Positions 37,561-48,409 of a DNA stretch of 64,000 nt are shown in pieces. Within the stretch, counting starts at the first letter, position 1, and each line of letters starts with the position of its first letter. The translations under genes and the position numbers were made by a program. The notes beneath the pieces are model-generated. The model saw nothing but the letters and a program-made list of their open reading frames with translations, was not told the origin of the DNA and made no database searches. The DNA is from Isoetes taiwanensis. Its lineage: Eukaryota; Streptophyta; Lycopodiopsida; Isoetales; Isoetaceae. The DNA lies in assembly GCA_021234155.1 (NCBI GenBank), contig JAJEKV010000015.1:5775194-5839193 (forward strand), in the 5' to 3' direction.

Positions 37561-37795
37561 ATACCGATCTATTTGGCGTTTGGGAACAATTCAAAGAGTT
37601 GCCGGGGAAAAAACCTCCATGCAATATTTATGTCAACGAAACTTAGTTCACTATTAGATGCCATGTGAGATATCATTGTGATTAGGGATGCAACTTGGTA
37701 TTTGAGAGTGGCATGAAAGTAGAAAAAACATTTCTGCCATTCATTCCAATGGATGATTCTATGTGCCTTAAGTTTTGAGTGATGCAAATCCATTT

Positions 37796-37810
37796 GAAAT
37801 GCAAGTACAT
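37796..37810. repeat. LINE target-site duplication, left copy
   Basis: GAAATGCAAGTACAT, matching the right copy base for base. The next bases differ (GG on the left, TG on the right). Confidence 0.93.
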
Positions 37811-37869
37811 GGACGAGAGTGAGAGTTCTTGGAGCGCCTAGCGCCTAGTTTCTTGGAGAGTCGACAGGG

Positions 37870-39776
37870 ATGCAGGCCCAACAGGGGCACGGATTACGAG
37901 GTACAGGGAGCAGACAAGGGGACAGGAATGTGGGGACAGAACAGGGGTCTAACAGAGAGAAGAAGGAGTCAGAAAAAAAGGTGGTCCACAGGAACACCTT
38001 GGAATGCGAGCAACAAGGGAAGGAATTTGGGGAAAAGGGAAAAGATCTGCCTCTACAAGGGTGTGAAATCAATCATGGGGTTACAGGGGATGTACGAAGG
38101 ACTATGAATTTGCTCCAGAAACTGTCAGCTCATAAGCAAAAAGAGATCACAGATCTTTTATTGGGTCTTGTCCATAACGGAAACTCTGATACAGGAAATA
38201 CCATTACTTTTGGAGATTTCCTAGTGCATATCCCCGCGGAACCAGCGAAAATGGTGGTCACGAGAAGACAAACTGGGATGACAGTAGTGGAAATGCAGCA
38301 AGAAACTGTTGTTCAACCCATAATCGACAGAGTCAATGAAATGCAGAAGACAGTGCAGGACAACATGAATCAGAAGGTGGTTCGAGAACTGAGAGGTAAG
38401 AAACCGGTTTTGAATCATGTTTATACAAAAGAAAGGATGCATGCATTTGCTTCTAAAGCTCTCATAGGATGTGTAAGACATGAGGGAGTTCGGTTAGCGG
38501 ATTTAAAACTGGAATTGATCAAATTGAGCAGAGAGGTTCAAATTTCTCGGATCTATTGGCTTGAATTCCCATATTTTATGGTTGAGTGTTCAAGTGATTT
38601 AGCTGCAAGTTTTTTGCTCAAGCAAGGGACGATATTTAAGGCAAACACGCAGTTCTTTTTTCAAAAATGGTCTCCAAGCTTTGATCCTCAGAACCCTACC
38701 CATTTTCAACATCCGGCTTGGGCTTCTATGGAAGGCTTAAATCCCATGTATTGGCACGAAGACATTTTCAGACAACTTTTCTCTGGAATGGGAGAATATA
38801 TTGGGATTCAAACAGTTCACGAAAAAGCCCCGAGAGTATGGGTTCAAATTGATTTACAAAAGGAAGTGCCAACGGAAGTTGAGTATGTCGATGTATTTGG
38901 CAACCACAAACAGTTAAAGGTTTCGTGGAATGGACTACCTGCTCCATGTACAGTATGTGGACTTCGATTGCATGGAGGTGGAATTTGCAAAGGCGTCAAG
39001 CAGGTCACTTTCAACGAAAAAATAGTACAACAGGAAGGGTGGGTCACCCCTGTTTCCAAAAGGACAAAACAGAGGAAAAATAAAAATGGAAGTAGTAAAA
39101 GAATCAAAAAACAGCAAAAAAAAAAGAGAACATGAAACAGGGGCAATGAAGACAAATAAGGAATGGATCAGAAAGGATAACCCTGATTCAATTAAGGTTC
39201 TCAACAAGCCTCCAGCAATTGAAAATGTCAAAGGGAAGGAAAAAATGGAAGAAATAGAGGTCATGAAGAAGATAAATCCAGCCCAATTTTCCAGAATCAA
39301 AGGAATTGTTATTAAAGAACCAGATGAGCCATTTCCTTACTCAGATTCGGATTCAGAGGTGGAATTTGCACATGAAGCATATAAAGGAGAATGTTCTAAA
39401 TTCTTCCAAGTTTCTCCCCTTCTTGCTCAAAATCTGTTTTGCAAATGGAAAAGCGATAACCAAACCAAGGGTGAATGAGATAGAATCTGAAGAAAAGATC
39501 CCTAATCACCAATTCATATGGGTTTCGAAAGAGCACAATGAATTCCCATCCGGAATTAGTCAACAAGAAGAAAATATTGAGGAGGCTCGACTAGGCGAGG
39601 AAGATAAGATCCCAACAAAGCAAAGCGCGGACTTTGAAGAACATCTGAGAATGAATTCATCCAAAAGAAGAAGAGATTTCTTTGTGATTGATCGAAGTGA
39701 TGACCGTACCGCAGAGACTCAAAATGCAGATCCATCCACAAGGATTTATCCAAACAAAGATAAATGCGAGGGGTAA
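37870..39776 (+). pseudogene. LINE ORF1 (DUF4283 plus zinc knuckle), two frame shifts
   Basis: Starts at ATG 37870, 59 bases inside the element. The first frame (to 39135, 421 codons) has a basic, glutamine-rich N-terminus, a DUF4283-like fold region around residues 215-330 with W-P-S-F-D-P style spacing, and a CCHC knuckle CTVCGLRLHGGGIC near residue 360-373, then a lysine-rich stretch. In an A-run near 39115 the frame shifts to 39086-39478, and near 39450 again to 39306-39776. Read together it would be roughly 640 residues, normal for plant L1 ORF1, an RNA-binding protein. A further open piece, 39801-40049, leads into ORF2. Confidence 0.88.
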
Positions 39777-40023
39777 TTACGAGAAAAAAGAATATACTGT
39801 GTGGATGAACAGTGCTCCAAGTTTTATCTCATAATGTGGAAAATTGTGGGAATATGGTGCTCACCGATCCCCGAGGCATCTTTGGCCAACAGGGATCTAG
39901 TGATTTCACCAGAACAGAAAGAAAATTTTTATACTCCTATGCCAGGGTCTATGAAGAAAAGAAACAAGAGACATTTTGTTTTCTTTGATGATGGGCCAGC
40001 AAAAAATACAAGGAATATTGTCA

Positions 40024-43000
40024 ATGAAGATAATTACTTGGAATCTTAGGGGGATTAAGGGCCCCCTAAAAAGGAAAAGGGCCATTATTGCAATAAGGGA
40101 GATGAAAGCAGATATTCTTTTGTTACAAGAACATAGGTTACCAATGTTTGAAGCATCAAACTTAGGGAATTGGATTGATCCTGGGAATAGCTCCATTTGG
40201 TCAGCAGCCAATGGTACAAAAGGGGGAATCATTACTATTTGGAAAGGAATGACTGCAACAGCAACATATGTACATCCTTCTGGCAGATGGTCATGTGTTG
40301 TTCTGGATACAAAAGAGGGTTCTTTGGGGATCATAAATGTGTATGCTTCAACAGAGCCTGGAGAAAGAGAGGAGCAATGGAAAGAAATGACACTTTGGTT
40401 GCAAAATCAGAAAGCTGATAACTGGATACTTGGTGGTGATTTCAACAACACACCTTGCTGGGAACAAAAACTGGGAAAAAAATTGAACATGTCCAAAAAA
40501 GAAAGAATTCAGTGGGAGAAAATGATGGAGATTTTCATATATCAAGCACCCTCTTCTTCTAATGTTTTTTCATGGAGTAATAAGAGAAAGGAAGGTGACA
40601 GAGTGTTCTGCCTCTTAGACAGATTTTACATCACTAATCCAACTCTTGGAACATGGAATGGAGCAACTGTAGTGTCAGATTATGGAAATTCCATATCTGA
40701 CCACTACCCTCAGGTCTTGGAATCCAGAAATAATGAAGTAAATATGAAGGCCAAGTCGACCCCTTTCAGATTCAACACCTCATACTTGTCTAATAAGAGG
40801 TTCTGTGAAGATTTCAAGATTTTCTTTCAATCTCTACCTAAACTTGGAAGAAGTGGAAGCATGGGCAATTTCAGTACCAAGTTCAAGAAGATCAAAGCAT
40901 GGATTAAAGAGTGGGGAAAAAAATGGGCACAAGGAAGAAGAGAAGAAAAGAAAGTTGTCTATAGAGCTATAAAAGAGGTAAGAGAGAAGCTGTTTGAAGA
41001 TAAGGCAAATTCAGATCTACAACAGCAAGAAGCTGACCTGGAAATAAAAGTTAAGCACATTGAAGAACAGGAAGCAAAGTCAATGGCATTGAGGAGTAAA
41101 TGCATCTATACAAATTGTATGGATAAAAGTAATAATTCTTTCTTCTTCAGAGCAGCAAAAAACAGGATTGCCAATAATGGAATTCACAAGGTCAAAGATG
41201 AGCAACAGAATGACATTGAGGATGTCAAAGGTATCAAAAATTTCTTTTTGCAAAAATATACTGAATTGTTCAAGGAAGAGCAGAGAAATTTGCATAGTGA
41301 GGAGGGCTTCTTTCAACAGATCCCTCAATCAATGGATATTGATGAAGAAGGTCTTCTGGAAACCCCTTTAGAAATAGAGATCCTGGAGATTTTGAAGATG
41401 ATGGATAAGGGGAAGTCTCCAGGCCCGGATGGAATACCACCAGAGTTCTATGTTCATTTCTGGAGCACACTAAAAGAAGATTTCATTACTTTGGTCCAAG
41501 GAGCTTGGGAGGCACAACACTTACATCCATCAATTAATGCAGGACTGATAGCTCTCATTCCGAAAACAGACAATCCAAGCAAATTTTGTGAGTGGAGGCC
41601 TATTTCACTCACTAACACAACATACAAAATTCTAGCCAAGATTTTGGCAGAAAGGCTTAAAGGGGTGCTTAGCCAAATCATTGATCCAGTTCAGTCAGGG
41701 TTTTTGCCAAACAGAAGCATTTTGGATAACTTTGTAGGAGCATATGAAGGACTACATTGGAATAGACTTTCAAAACAGAATTGTATGTTACTCAAATTGG
41801 ACTTCAGCAGGGCATATGACACAATAAAATGGCCTTTCTTATACAGATCCATGAAAAAACTAGGTTTTTCAGATTCAATGATACGTAAGATCCATGGTTT
41901 CAATGTTAAAGCTTGTTCATCTATCATTATCAATGGAAGCCCTACTGAGTTTTTCCCCATTCAAAGAGGTGTAAGGCAAGGATGCCCATTGGCACCTTAC
42001 CTCTTTCTGATAGTGGCTGAAATGGTCACTAGAGCTGCTCATCATTTACAGGAAACAGGTAGACTGGAAGGTTTGAAGCTTCCTCAGCAAGGAGAGACAC
42101 TAACTCTAATGCAATATCACGGATGATACATTCTCGCTTTTTCAGAATGATGGAAAGAGTATGAGAAATTTTTTAAACATGTTAGATGGCTTTGGAGAAG
42201 CTCGGGGAGTTTTCTTGAATAAGAGTAAGTGTGTGGCTGTGATGGACTCAGACAAACAGGAGATTGAGGGCATACACATCCTTCCAAAAGGAACAGCAAC
42301 AAAATTGTTGGGTTTACCCTTAGCTTTGGATATGAATATACATGGTCTGTGGGCATCAATTGTGAACAGGATCAAAAAGAAAATGACACAATATCCCAAG
42401 ACACTGTCACTAGCTGGAAGAATTGAAATTGCAAATAGTGTCATCACGGGTACACATGTATATTTTTCTTCTGTCATTATAGCAGATAAAAACACATACA
42501 GACAATTGGAAACTGCAATCAGGTCGTTCATATGGAATAAAGATCATAAAGTGGCATGGCACAATTTGGTGAGACCTAGAAAAGAAGGGGGATTAGGATG
42601 TAAAGACATTTTTAAGCAGGCACAGGTTCTAGCTGCTAAATTAATGTGGAGAGCCATACATAATTCAAGGTCACCAGCAATGAAGTTGTTAAGATATTGG
42701 ATTGAATTATCAAGACCAGTAGGAAAAGGAAACATGCCACATCAACTGCCTGAGTCTGCTTTCATTCAGTTTAATGCCAGCCCTAATACTTCTCCCATAG
42801 TCAGAAGACTAATGGATGCTTGGAATGAAGTCTCTTTATTTTTCAGGGAAACAGATGAGAATTTGCAGAACAAGAATTGTCATTTCTTTTGGCATATGGG
42901 ACTAACCACTCAAAAGGAAGGTTGCTTGGCTTTGAAATTTCCTCAGAGGTACAAAATATGGAATACAGCTGGTATCAGAACTTTAGATGATCTTAGGGAC

Positions 43001-43990
43001 AATGACAGATGGAAAACTTGGCAGGAAATACAGAAAATTATTGGTGGAAAAGGCACTGATCAAAAAAATTATAATGCAGTCATGCAAAGAATGTTGGAAG
43101 CAGAAAACTTGAAGGATGAAGATCCGACATGGTTCATTAGAAATAAACCTGGATATAAGGTGTTTAGGATATATCCACTGATGCTAGACAAACCCAAGTT
43201 AAAAATTGAAACTAAATGGAATTGTAGGGAAAAGAAAACCATTAAACTGGTTAGAATTGGTTGGAAGTTATACTGTCAAAGAAAAATGGTGGTGTTCAGA
43301 TGGTTAGTGTTGAATCAGAGTTTGTCATGTAATACTAGGGCAGCTAAGTTCAAAGATGTAATTGATGAAACATGCAGTCTAGGCTGTGGGGAAGATGAGA
43401 CACCATTGCACATCTTCCAATGCCCATGGTTATTACCATTCTGGAAATGGATTTCTAATATTATAGGAATATCTACAGGAATTTCTGCACGGGACTTCAT
43501 GACATTTCTAGAGGAGGAAGATGAATTTATTGCTACTGTCAGAACTATTGCTTTGTGGTGTGTATGGTTACATAGAAATAGGGTGGCCATGCAGCACCAT
43601 AACCCTTGCCTAAGTTGCACTAAGTTGAATAGTTTCTGGAATTGGATTGCTGGAAAATTTGGGTTTCACTATGATGGAAATTTGCTTTCCTTGATCCAAA
43701 ACGGTGACACTTTTAAAAACACTGTTATTTTCATTGCCCTTTGGAATATTTGGAAGGCTAGGAATCGTGTTTTATATGGGAAGAATAGACCTTCAGTTTT
43801 CTGGATCAAAATGAACTTCCAATTTGATTTTGAAACTATTGCTACTGCTCATAAGAATAAGGTTGGAACTAACCATGACAGGAAATGGGAGCTTCATGGA
43901 GCTTACAGGGGATTTTATAATTTATTTGCTTCCAATCTAAATATTGTAGATTCTAATGTTTTGTTTTCTGATGAAACTAGAATATCTTAA
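40024..43990 (+). pseudogene. LINE ORF2: endonuclease, reverse transcriptase, zinc-binding domain (one frame break)
   Basis: ATG at 40024 gives MKIITWNLRG, the start of an APE-type endonuclease. It is followed by LLLQEHRL, GGDFNN (catalytic Asp-Phe-Asn), DRVFCLLDRFY and SDHYPQ. The RT domain has KSPGPDGIPPEFY, WRPISLTNTTYKILAKILA, QSGFLPNRSI, LKLDFSRAYDTI and RGVRQGCPLAPYLFL. At 42110-42125, where the YADD motif should stand, a local change (CAATATCACGGATGAT) shifts the frame, so catalytic Tyr-Ala is lost and the protein stops at 42126. The rest continues from 42130 with the thumb, GGLGCKDI and a zf-RVT domain (CSLGCGEDETPLHIFQC). As written it is inactive. Apart from that site the 1300-codon frame is open. 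Confidence 0.93.
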
Positions 43991-44447
43991 CTTCCTGCGT
44001 GGGGATGGAGCAAGAAAATTCGATGATAGCTCGCCATTCAGCCAGCACCCGGTGGATTCAGTCATGAAAAATGATATTGCAACATCTATGGAGTCGTTCC
44101 TTATGAAAAGGGGACGCATGAGATATCTGAAGGAAAGTGAGGATCTTTGGGCATCTATTTTCTGTAGGGAAGTGGTTCAGATCCATTGCCTTTGGGCCTT
44201 CTTGGCCAATCATCACTTTCTTCTCACTGAAAGGCAGTTGACAAGATACAGATCCATGTACTACAATCACAAACTTATTGCTGATCTGTATGGCTCCTTG
44301 CTGATATTATTGGAGGACAAGGACAAATTCAGGCTCTTCTACTCAAATAATTGGGGCCCAAATCAATACCTCTTTGGATCCACTGACCCTTTCAATGCCT
44401 ATTTCAATGATTGCTTCTTCAATGATCACGGGACCACCCTTCCATAG
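43956..44447 (+). CDS. LINE third ORF (163 codons), unknown function
   Basis: ATG at 43956 lies 35 bases before the ORF2 stop, in the +1 frame relative to ORF2. The 163-residue frame is rich in aromatic and charged residues (for example LANHHFLLTERQLTRYRSMY, near the middle) and no domain is recognised. It is followed by about 345 bases of 3' UTR up to the internal poly(A). It may be an additional LINE protein, captured host sequence or an extension of ORF2 reached by frameshifting. The second LINE piece downstream has an ORF at the same relative place and frame offset. Confidence 0.55.
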   Translation: MFCFLMKLEYLNFLRGDGARKFDDSSPFSQHPVDSVMKNDIATSMESFLMKRGRMRYLKESEDLWASIFCREVVQIHCLWAFLANHHFLLTERQLTRYRSMYYNHKLIADLYGSLLILLEDKDKFRLFYSNNWGPNQYLFGSTDPFNAYFNDCFFNDHGTTLP

Positions 44448-44792
44448 CCATCTGTTAATCACACCCTTGCTCTTACCTAATCAGGATCTATTTATGTCTC
44501 GGGAAGGATTGCCTTTTTGCAGGTTTTTGCAGTTCAAGCTCAGAGTGGCCTCCCTCAACAACTGAATTCAGATTTTTTGGACCTGTTCACACGGAAGATC
44601 ATTTTCTTACTGGCTTATCAGTTTCTGCTACCTCTTCTGCGAATTTCCTGTTAGGCTTGTTATTCTTGAGCTCATATTCATAGTATGATGCTCTTAAATG
44701 TTCTGTTACTTTTTCATGTGCTACCTTATAAAGCACAAACATGCTATGTTCCTGAGATTTTATAATTAATGGTAAAACTGACTCTTGCTATC

Positions 44793-44817
44793 AAAAAAAA
44801 AAAAAAAAAAAAAAAAA
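44793..44817 (+). other. Internal poly(A) of the first LINE
   Basis: 25 consecutive A after GACTCTTGCTATC. It is followed at once by CCCTTGCCTAAATTGG of the second LINE. No copy of the 37796 target duplication lies here. Confidence 0.95.
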
Positions 44818-45676
44818 CCCTTGCCTAAATTGGTTGAAAGGACAGTTTTTAGCCAAGCTAGTAGAGACAGCATTAGCTCACAAAATGGAAAAAGGATTGG
44901 AATATGATAAAAAATGGGATACAGTGGGATCATACAAGGGTCTTTTTAACTTTTTTGAGATTCTACTGAAAGAGAGAGAGGGAATGTTGAGAATAGATTT
45001 GGACAGGAATACACCTTGGCCTCTCCAAAGATCGAAGATAACTAACCTTATCTATTTTTGTTAAAAGACAACCTAACAAGGTTAATTATGCGTGGGTCGG
45101 GTCGAAGTTTATGACATGGATGCTCAATTTTAACAGATATGAGGTAGCTGATCGCCTAACTTCCTTGAAGTGGCATATGATTCGAGCAAAGGCAGTAAAA
45201 AGGATCTTGAAAATTGAGGCTGTTTGGGAGCATAATGGCCTAAAAAACATTTTCAGGAAACTGTATGAGAAAGAACAAGCACAGAGGATTGCTATAGCCA
45301 TGAGTCTGCTGAACAACACTATGCACACAGTACAAGAATTGGATGATTGGTTGCAGATCTTTGGTACACGGGTCATTGCTGAATTCACTATTGATGACCT
45401 CATGCAGGCAGAAATCGACAATATCTAAAAGTATACTGCAGGGTTTCATATCACTCCAGAACAACTACATAGTTTGACTTCATTTCTTTTACTGTTTGCA
45501 TCTTACTATATAAATTTTGAAATCCTCAAGGCTTATGACCATGAGGTTATTTTGGATATTTAACTTTACCCTCTTAAATTACAATAGAGAGGAAGTATGT
45601 TATGACAATAGCTGCTGCTATATAGCCAGCTCCATGTATTTCAGTTTCTGATGAATACAAAAATCTGCCGTTTCTT

Positions 45677-45711
<35 letters not shown>
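44818..45711 (+). mobile_element. 3' part of a second, diverged LINE
   Basis: Codes first (44834-45064) for a segment homologous to the ORF2 end of the first LINE: AHKMEKGLEYDKKW and SYKGLFNFFE match AHKNKVGTNHDRKW and AYRGFYNLFA. It therefore starts close to the ORF2 C-terminus. It then carries its own downstream ORF and 3' UTR and ends in 34 A (45678-45711). Protein divergence from the first LINE is large, so it comes from a different subfamily and is not a slippage copy. Confidence 0.88.
45042..45428 (+). CDS. Downstream ORF of the second LINE piece (about 128 codons)
   Basis: Open from 45042, with the first ATG at 45111, to the TAA at 45428. It overlaps the end of the ORF2 fragment by about 20 bases in the +1 frame. 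The protein is helix-rich with many Lys, Glu and Leu (for example KLYEKEQAQRIAIAMSLLNN). No similarity to the first LINE's third ORF is obvious by eye beyond size and position. Function unknown. Confidence 0.5.
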   Translation, partial: LTLSIFVKRQPNKVNYAWVGSKFMTWMLNFNRYEVADRLTSLKWHMIRAKAVKRILKIEAVWEHNGLKNIFRKLYEKEQAQRIAIAMSLLNNTMHTVQELDDWLQIFGTRVIAEFTIDDLMQAEIDNI

Positions 45712-45713
<2 letters not shown>

Positions 45714-45726
45714 AATGCAAGTACAT
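45712..45726. repeat. LINE target-site duplication, right copy
   Basis: GAAATGCAAGTACAT directly after the second poly(A), identical to 37796-37810. Confidence 0.93.
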
Positions 45727-46609
45727 TGTTTATCATAAAGTGGTAACGTTAGCAATTCAAGGTTCAAGTATATTTGCTATATGATTTGCAAAGGTTAGTG
45801 AGGAGTACTCATATGAAAATATGTATAAATGTAATGTGGGATGGTGAGTTTGATCGATAACTTTAAGGTTAGTTGGAACTGCTAATTAAGTGGAAAGGAT
45901 TTTTACAGAGTTGCAAAGTGTGCACCTAGATGGTTATCTGCGGATAACTTTGTCTGCCTAGAACCAGTTCATTCTTTTTATTACTCTATGTGGATTTGCA
46001 TTTTGACTGTTCGACCCTAGATTACAGGGTGCCAGCATATCTTTTTTTTTTTCAATTTTATAGCTCTAGCTGGTATTTTTACGCTTGCAAGTCATGATTG
46101 ACCTTGCCATGTTACAAACGATTTGATTACTATTCATGGACACAAAAATGCATTGAAAGCTTATCTTCATGAAACTTCAACTTTCCAAGTTGCAAGTGAT
46201 GACTCAATTGTTGTTTCAATCAAAGAGATTCTTTTATTTGATTTAGATTCACTTAATTTGTATTTTTATAGGCTGATGATTGTCTAATTTCTTATTTGTA
46301 GGAATATAAGATCTCACATAATGGTTCTCCCCATTTTCGTTTGTTGGTTTGCGTTCCTACTTGGATATCAGGTGAAAATACACCTTCAATCCCACAATTT
46401 AGAGGATTTATCATTCTTTTGTTTTTACTATTCGTAGCCATATGCTAGTTGTACTCTTTTCTTGCAGATGTTTAGCATAGAGTTTTGATCTCTGAAAGGA
46501 AAAACATTCAATGTAGCATAAATGGTAATTTTGTGAGTCGTAAGTTTGTTTCTATATTTTCTTTTGTGTTAATGATCTTTGGATAAAGTTGTGGAGGTAA
46601 TGAGCCCTA
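45727..46609. other. Gene-free AT-rich stretch
   Basis: No coding frame or repeat of note was found. Several GT/AG-like sites flank T-rich tracts but no exon is recognised. Confidence 0.5.
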
Positions 46610-47201
46610 AGGTTAATTTTGTTTGGGTTCATGATTGCCATCTCTAAATTCTTTTAACATTTCATAGGAAGAGACCAAATAGAATCCGGCTTTAGTCCTT
46701 TTTGCATAGTCATTTCCCATAATTTACAAGTATTCTTATTTGATTCTATCAAAGACATCATAGTGGACATACGACTAATTTAGAATGCCCACGTGAAATG
46801 CATAGTTCAGTGTTCAGACTTAGAGAAGGTATCTCTACATAATAACTTCAAAATCCTCTTTCGCATCCAATCGCCTCTCTTCCGTAGTATGATTTATTAG
46901 TGTTGAGGTTAATTTTGTTTGGGTTCATGATTACCATCTACAAATGCCTTTAGCATTTCATAATAAGAGACTAAATGAAATCAGCCTTGAGTCCTTTTTG
47001 CATAGTCCTTTCCCATAATTTAGAATTATTCTTATTTGATTCTATCAAAGATATCACAGTACACATACGATTAAATTAGATTGCCCAAGGGAAATGCATA
47101 GTTCAATGTTCAGACTTGGAGAATCTATCTCTACATATAAATTCGAAATCCTCTTTCGCGTCCAATCATCTCTCTTCCATATTAGTTGTACCAATGTTGA
47201 G
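46610..47201. repeat. 296-bp tandem duplication
   Basis: 46610-46905 and 46906-47201 are collinear, sharing AGGTTAATTTTGTTTGGGTT, CTTTTTGCATAGTC, TTCTTATTTGATTCTATCAA and AATCCTCTTTCGC. Moderate divergence suggests an older event than the one at 30084. No reading frame is kept. Confidence 0.92.
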
Positions 47202-48409
47202 CTATAACATGCTTTCGTTGCCAGCAATGTCAATGCCAGGACTGCCAATGCTTTCGTTGCTTAGGGTGTTTCCCTGCTAGGCGCTTCTGGAGAGCCGATA
47301 CATATGGAGGGACAGGCGTTAGAAGGTGCTTTGTTTTAGGTTCTAGGTTTCTCTTATGCTCAAGATTGTTTGTGTTTGTTGGTTTTAGTTCTCTGCAGAT
47401 ACAACGTTGGGCTTCACTATGATACTATCACTATGTGTTTAGATATTTTATTGCCGTATAAAACCACAACGAAATTGCCATGTTAATGGAATATGCCAAG
47501 ATGCAGGAGGTGTATGTACGTATTGGGTACCGTTGTGTAGCTCTGCATGTGTTAAGTAGATGTGATTGGAATGCAGTTATTATAATGTTATTGAAGAAGA
47601 GGGACAACTCAATGTAGCTAGAGATTACTTATGATTAGGCCTTAAGTTTTTTATTTATTTTTATTTAACTGCTATTATCCATGTTGTAGAATTGGCATTG
47701 TCATGCACTTTGTTTGCCAAGCTTCGTTCCGATTGTTATTTGAGATTGCATTCTCAATTTAATGTTTGAATTTTTTTGTGGGTTGTTTAGGTATTTATAT
47801 CCCATTTTGCTCAGATTAAACTCCATTTTGTCTTAATTTTAATCCATGCACATTTTGCTAGTGATTAGAGTAAAGTGAATTAGGATTATCAACTAGGGTT
47901 TATGCTTCATGGGATTTAAGATTGAGTGTTCAATGGTAAAGCAAAGGAAACGCGAAGCAAAAGTAATAACTCATGCATTAAGCTATAGCATACAAATAGA
48001 GTTTATATCGTATATTTCTAACCCTCACACTCATGACGAGCATCTGAACAATAAATCCCAATCAAATTACCAATTATCATCATGAACAATTCCAATTATT
48101 ATCAAACATGAAATGTACATATTTCATTTTTCTCCTTCATATGTACCTCTAAACTTTGTAGGAATTAGGGTGTAGGTAATCTACGACAATGTCAAAGGAA
48201 TGTTGCATACTCCTGCGGAATCCCTATAGGAGTCTAGGAATAGGAAATCCTAATAAAGTTTCACGAAGTCGTAGATCTAATCCCTATGATTAATGGCTCG
48301 TCCTAAAGACGCCGTTGATGTGAAGCTTTCCAAGAAGCTTTCAACATGACATCTCTTAGAGTTTAAGAGAATTTACAAATCTTCATTGGATTCAGTAATT
48401 GAGTCTGAC
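47202..48409. other. Gene-free stretch
   Basis: AT-rich, without recognisable coding or structural features on either strand. Confidence 0.45.

Larger units (their letters stand above)
37796..45726 (+). mobile_element. LINE insertion: two LINE sequences joined, one target-site duplication
   Basis: Flanked by the 15-base direct repeat GAAATGCAAGTACAT (37796-37810 and 45712-45726). Inside are a nearly complete plant L1-type LINE (37811-44817) ending in its own poly(A) of 25 A, and then, without any flanking duplication at the join, the 3' part of a second, diverged LINE (44818-45711) ending in a poly(A) of 34 A that abuts the right duplication. The arrangement implies a single integration of both sequences. 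Confidence 0.92.

Noticed and set aside
38844-42531. Minus-strand frames of 100-140 codons inside the LINE
   Set aside because: Antisense shadows of ORF1 and ORF2.
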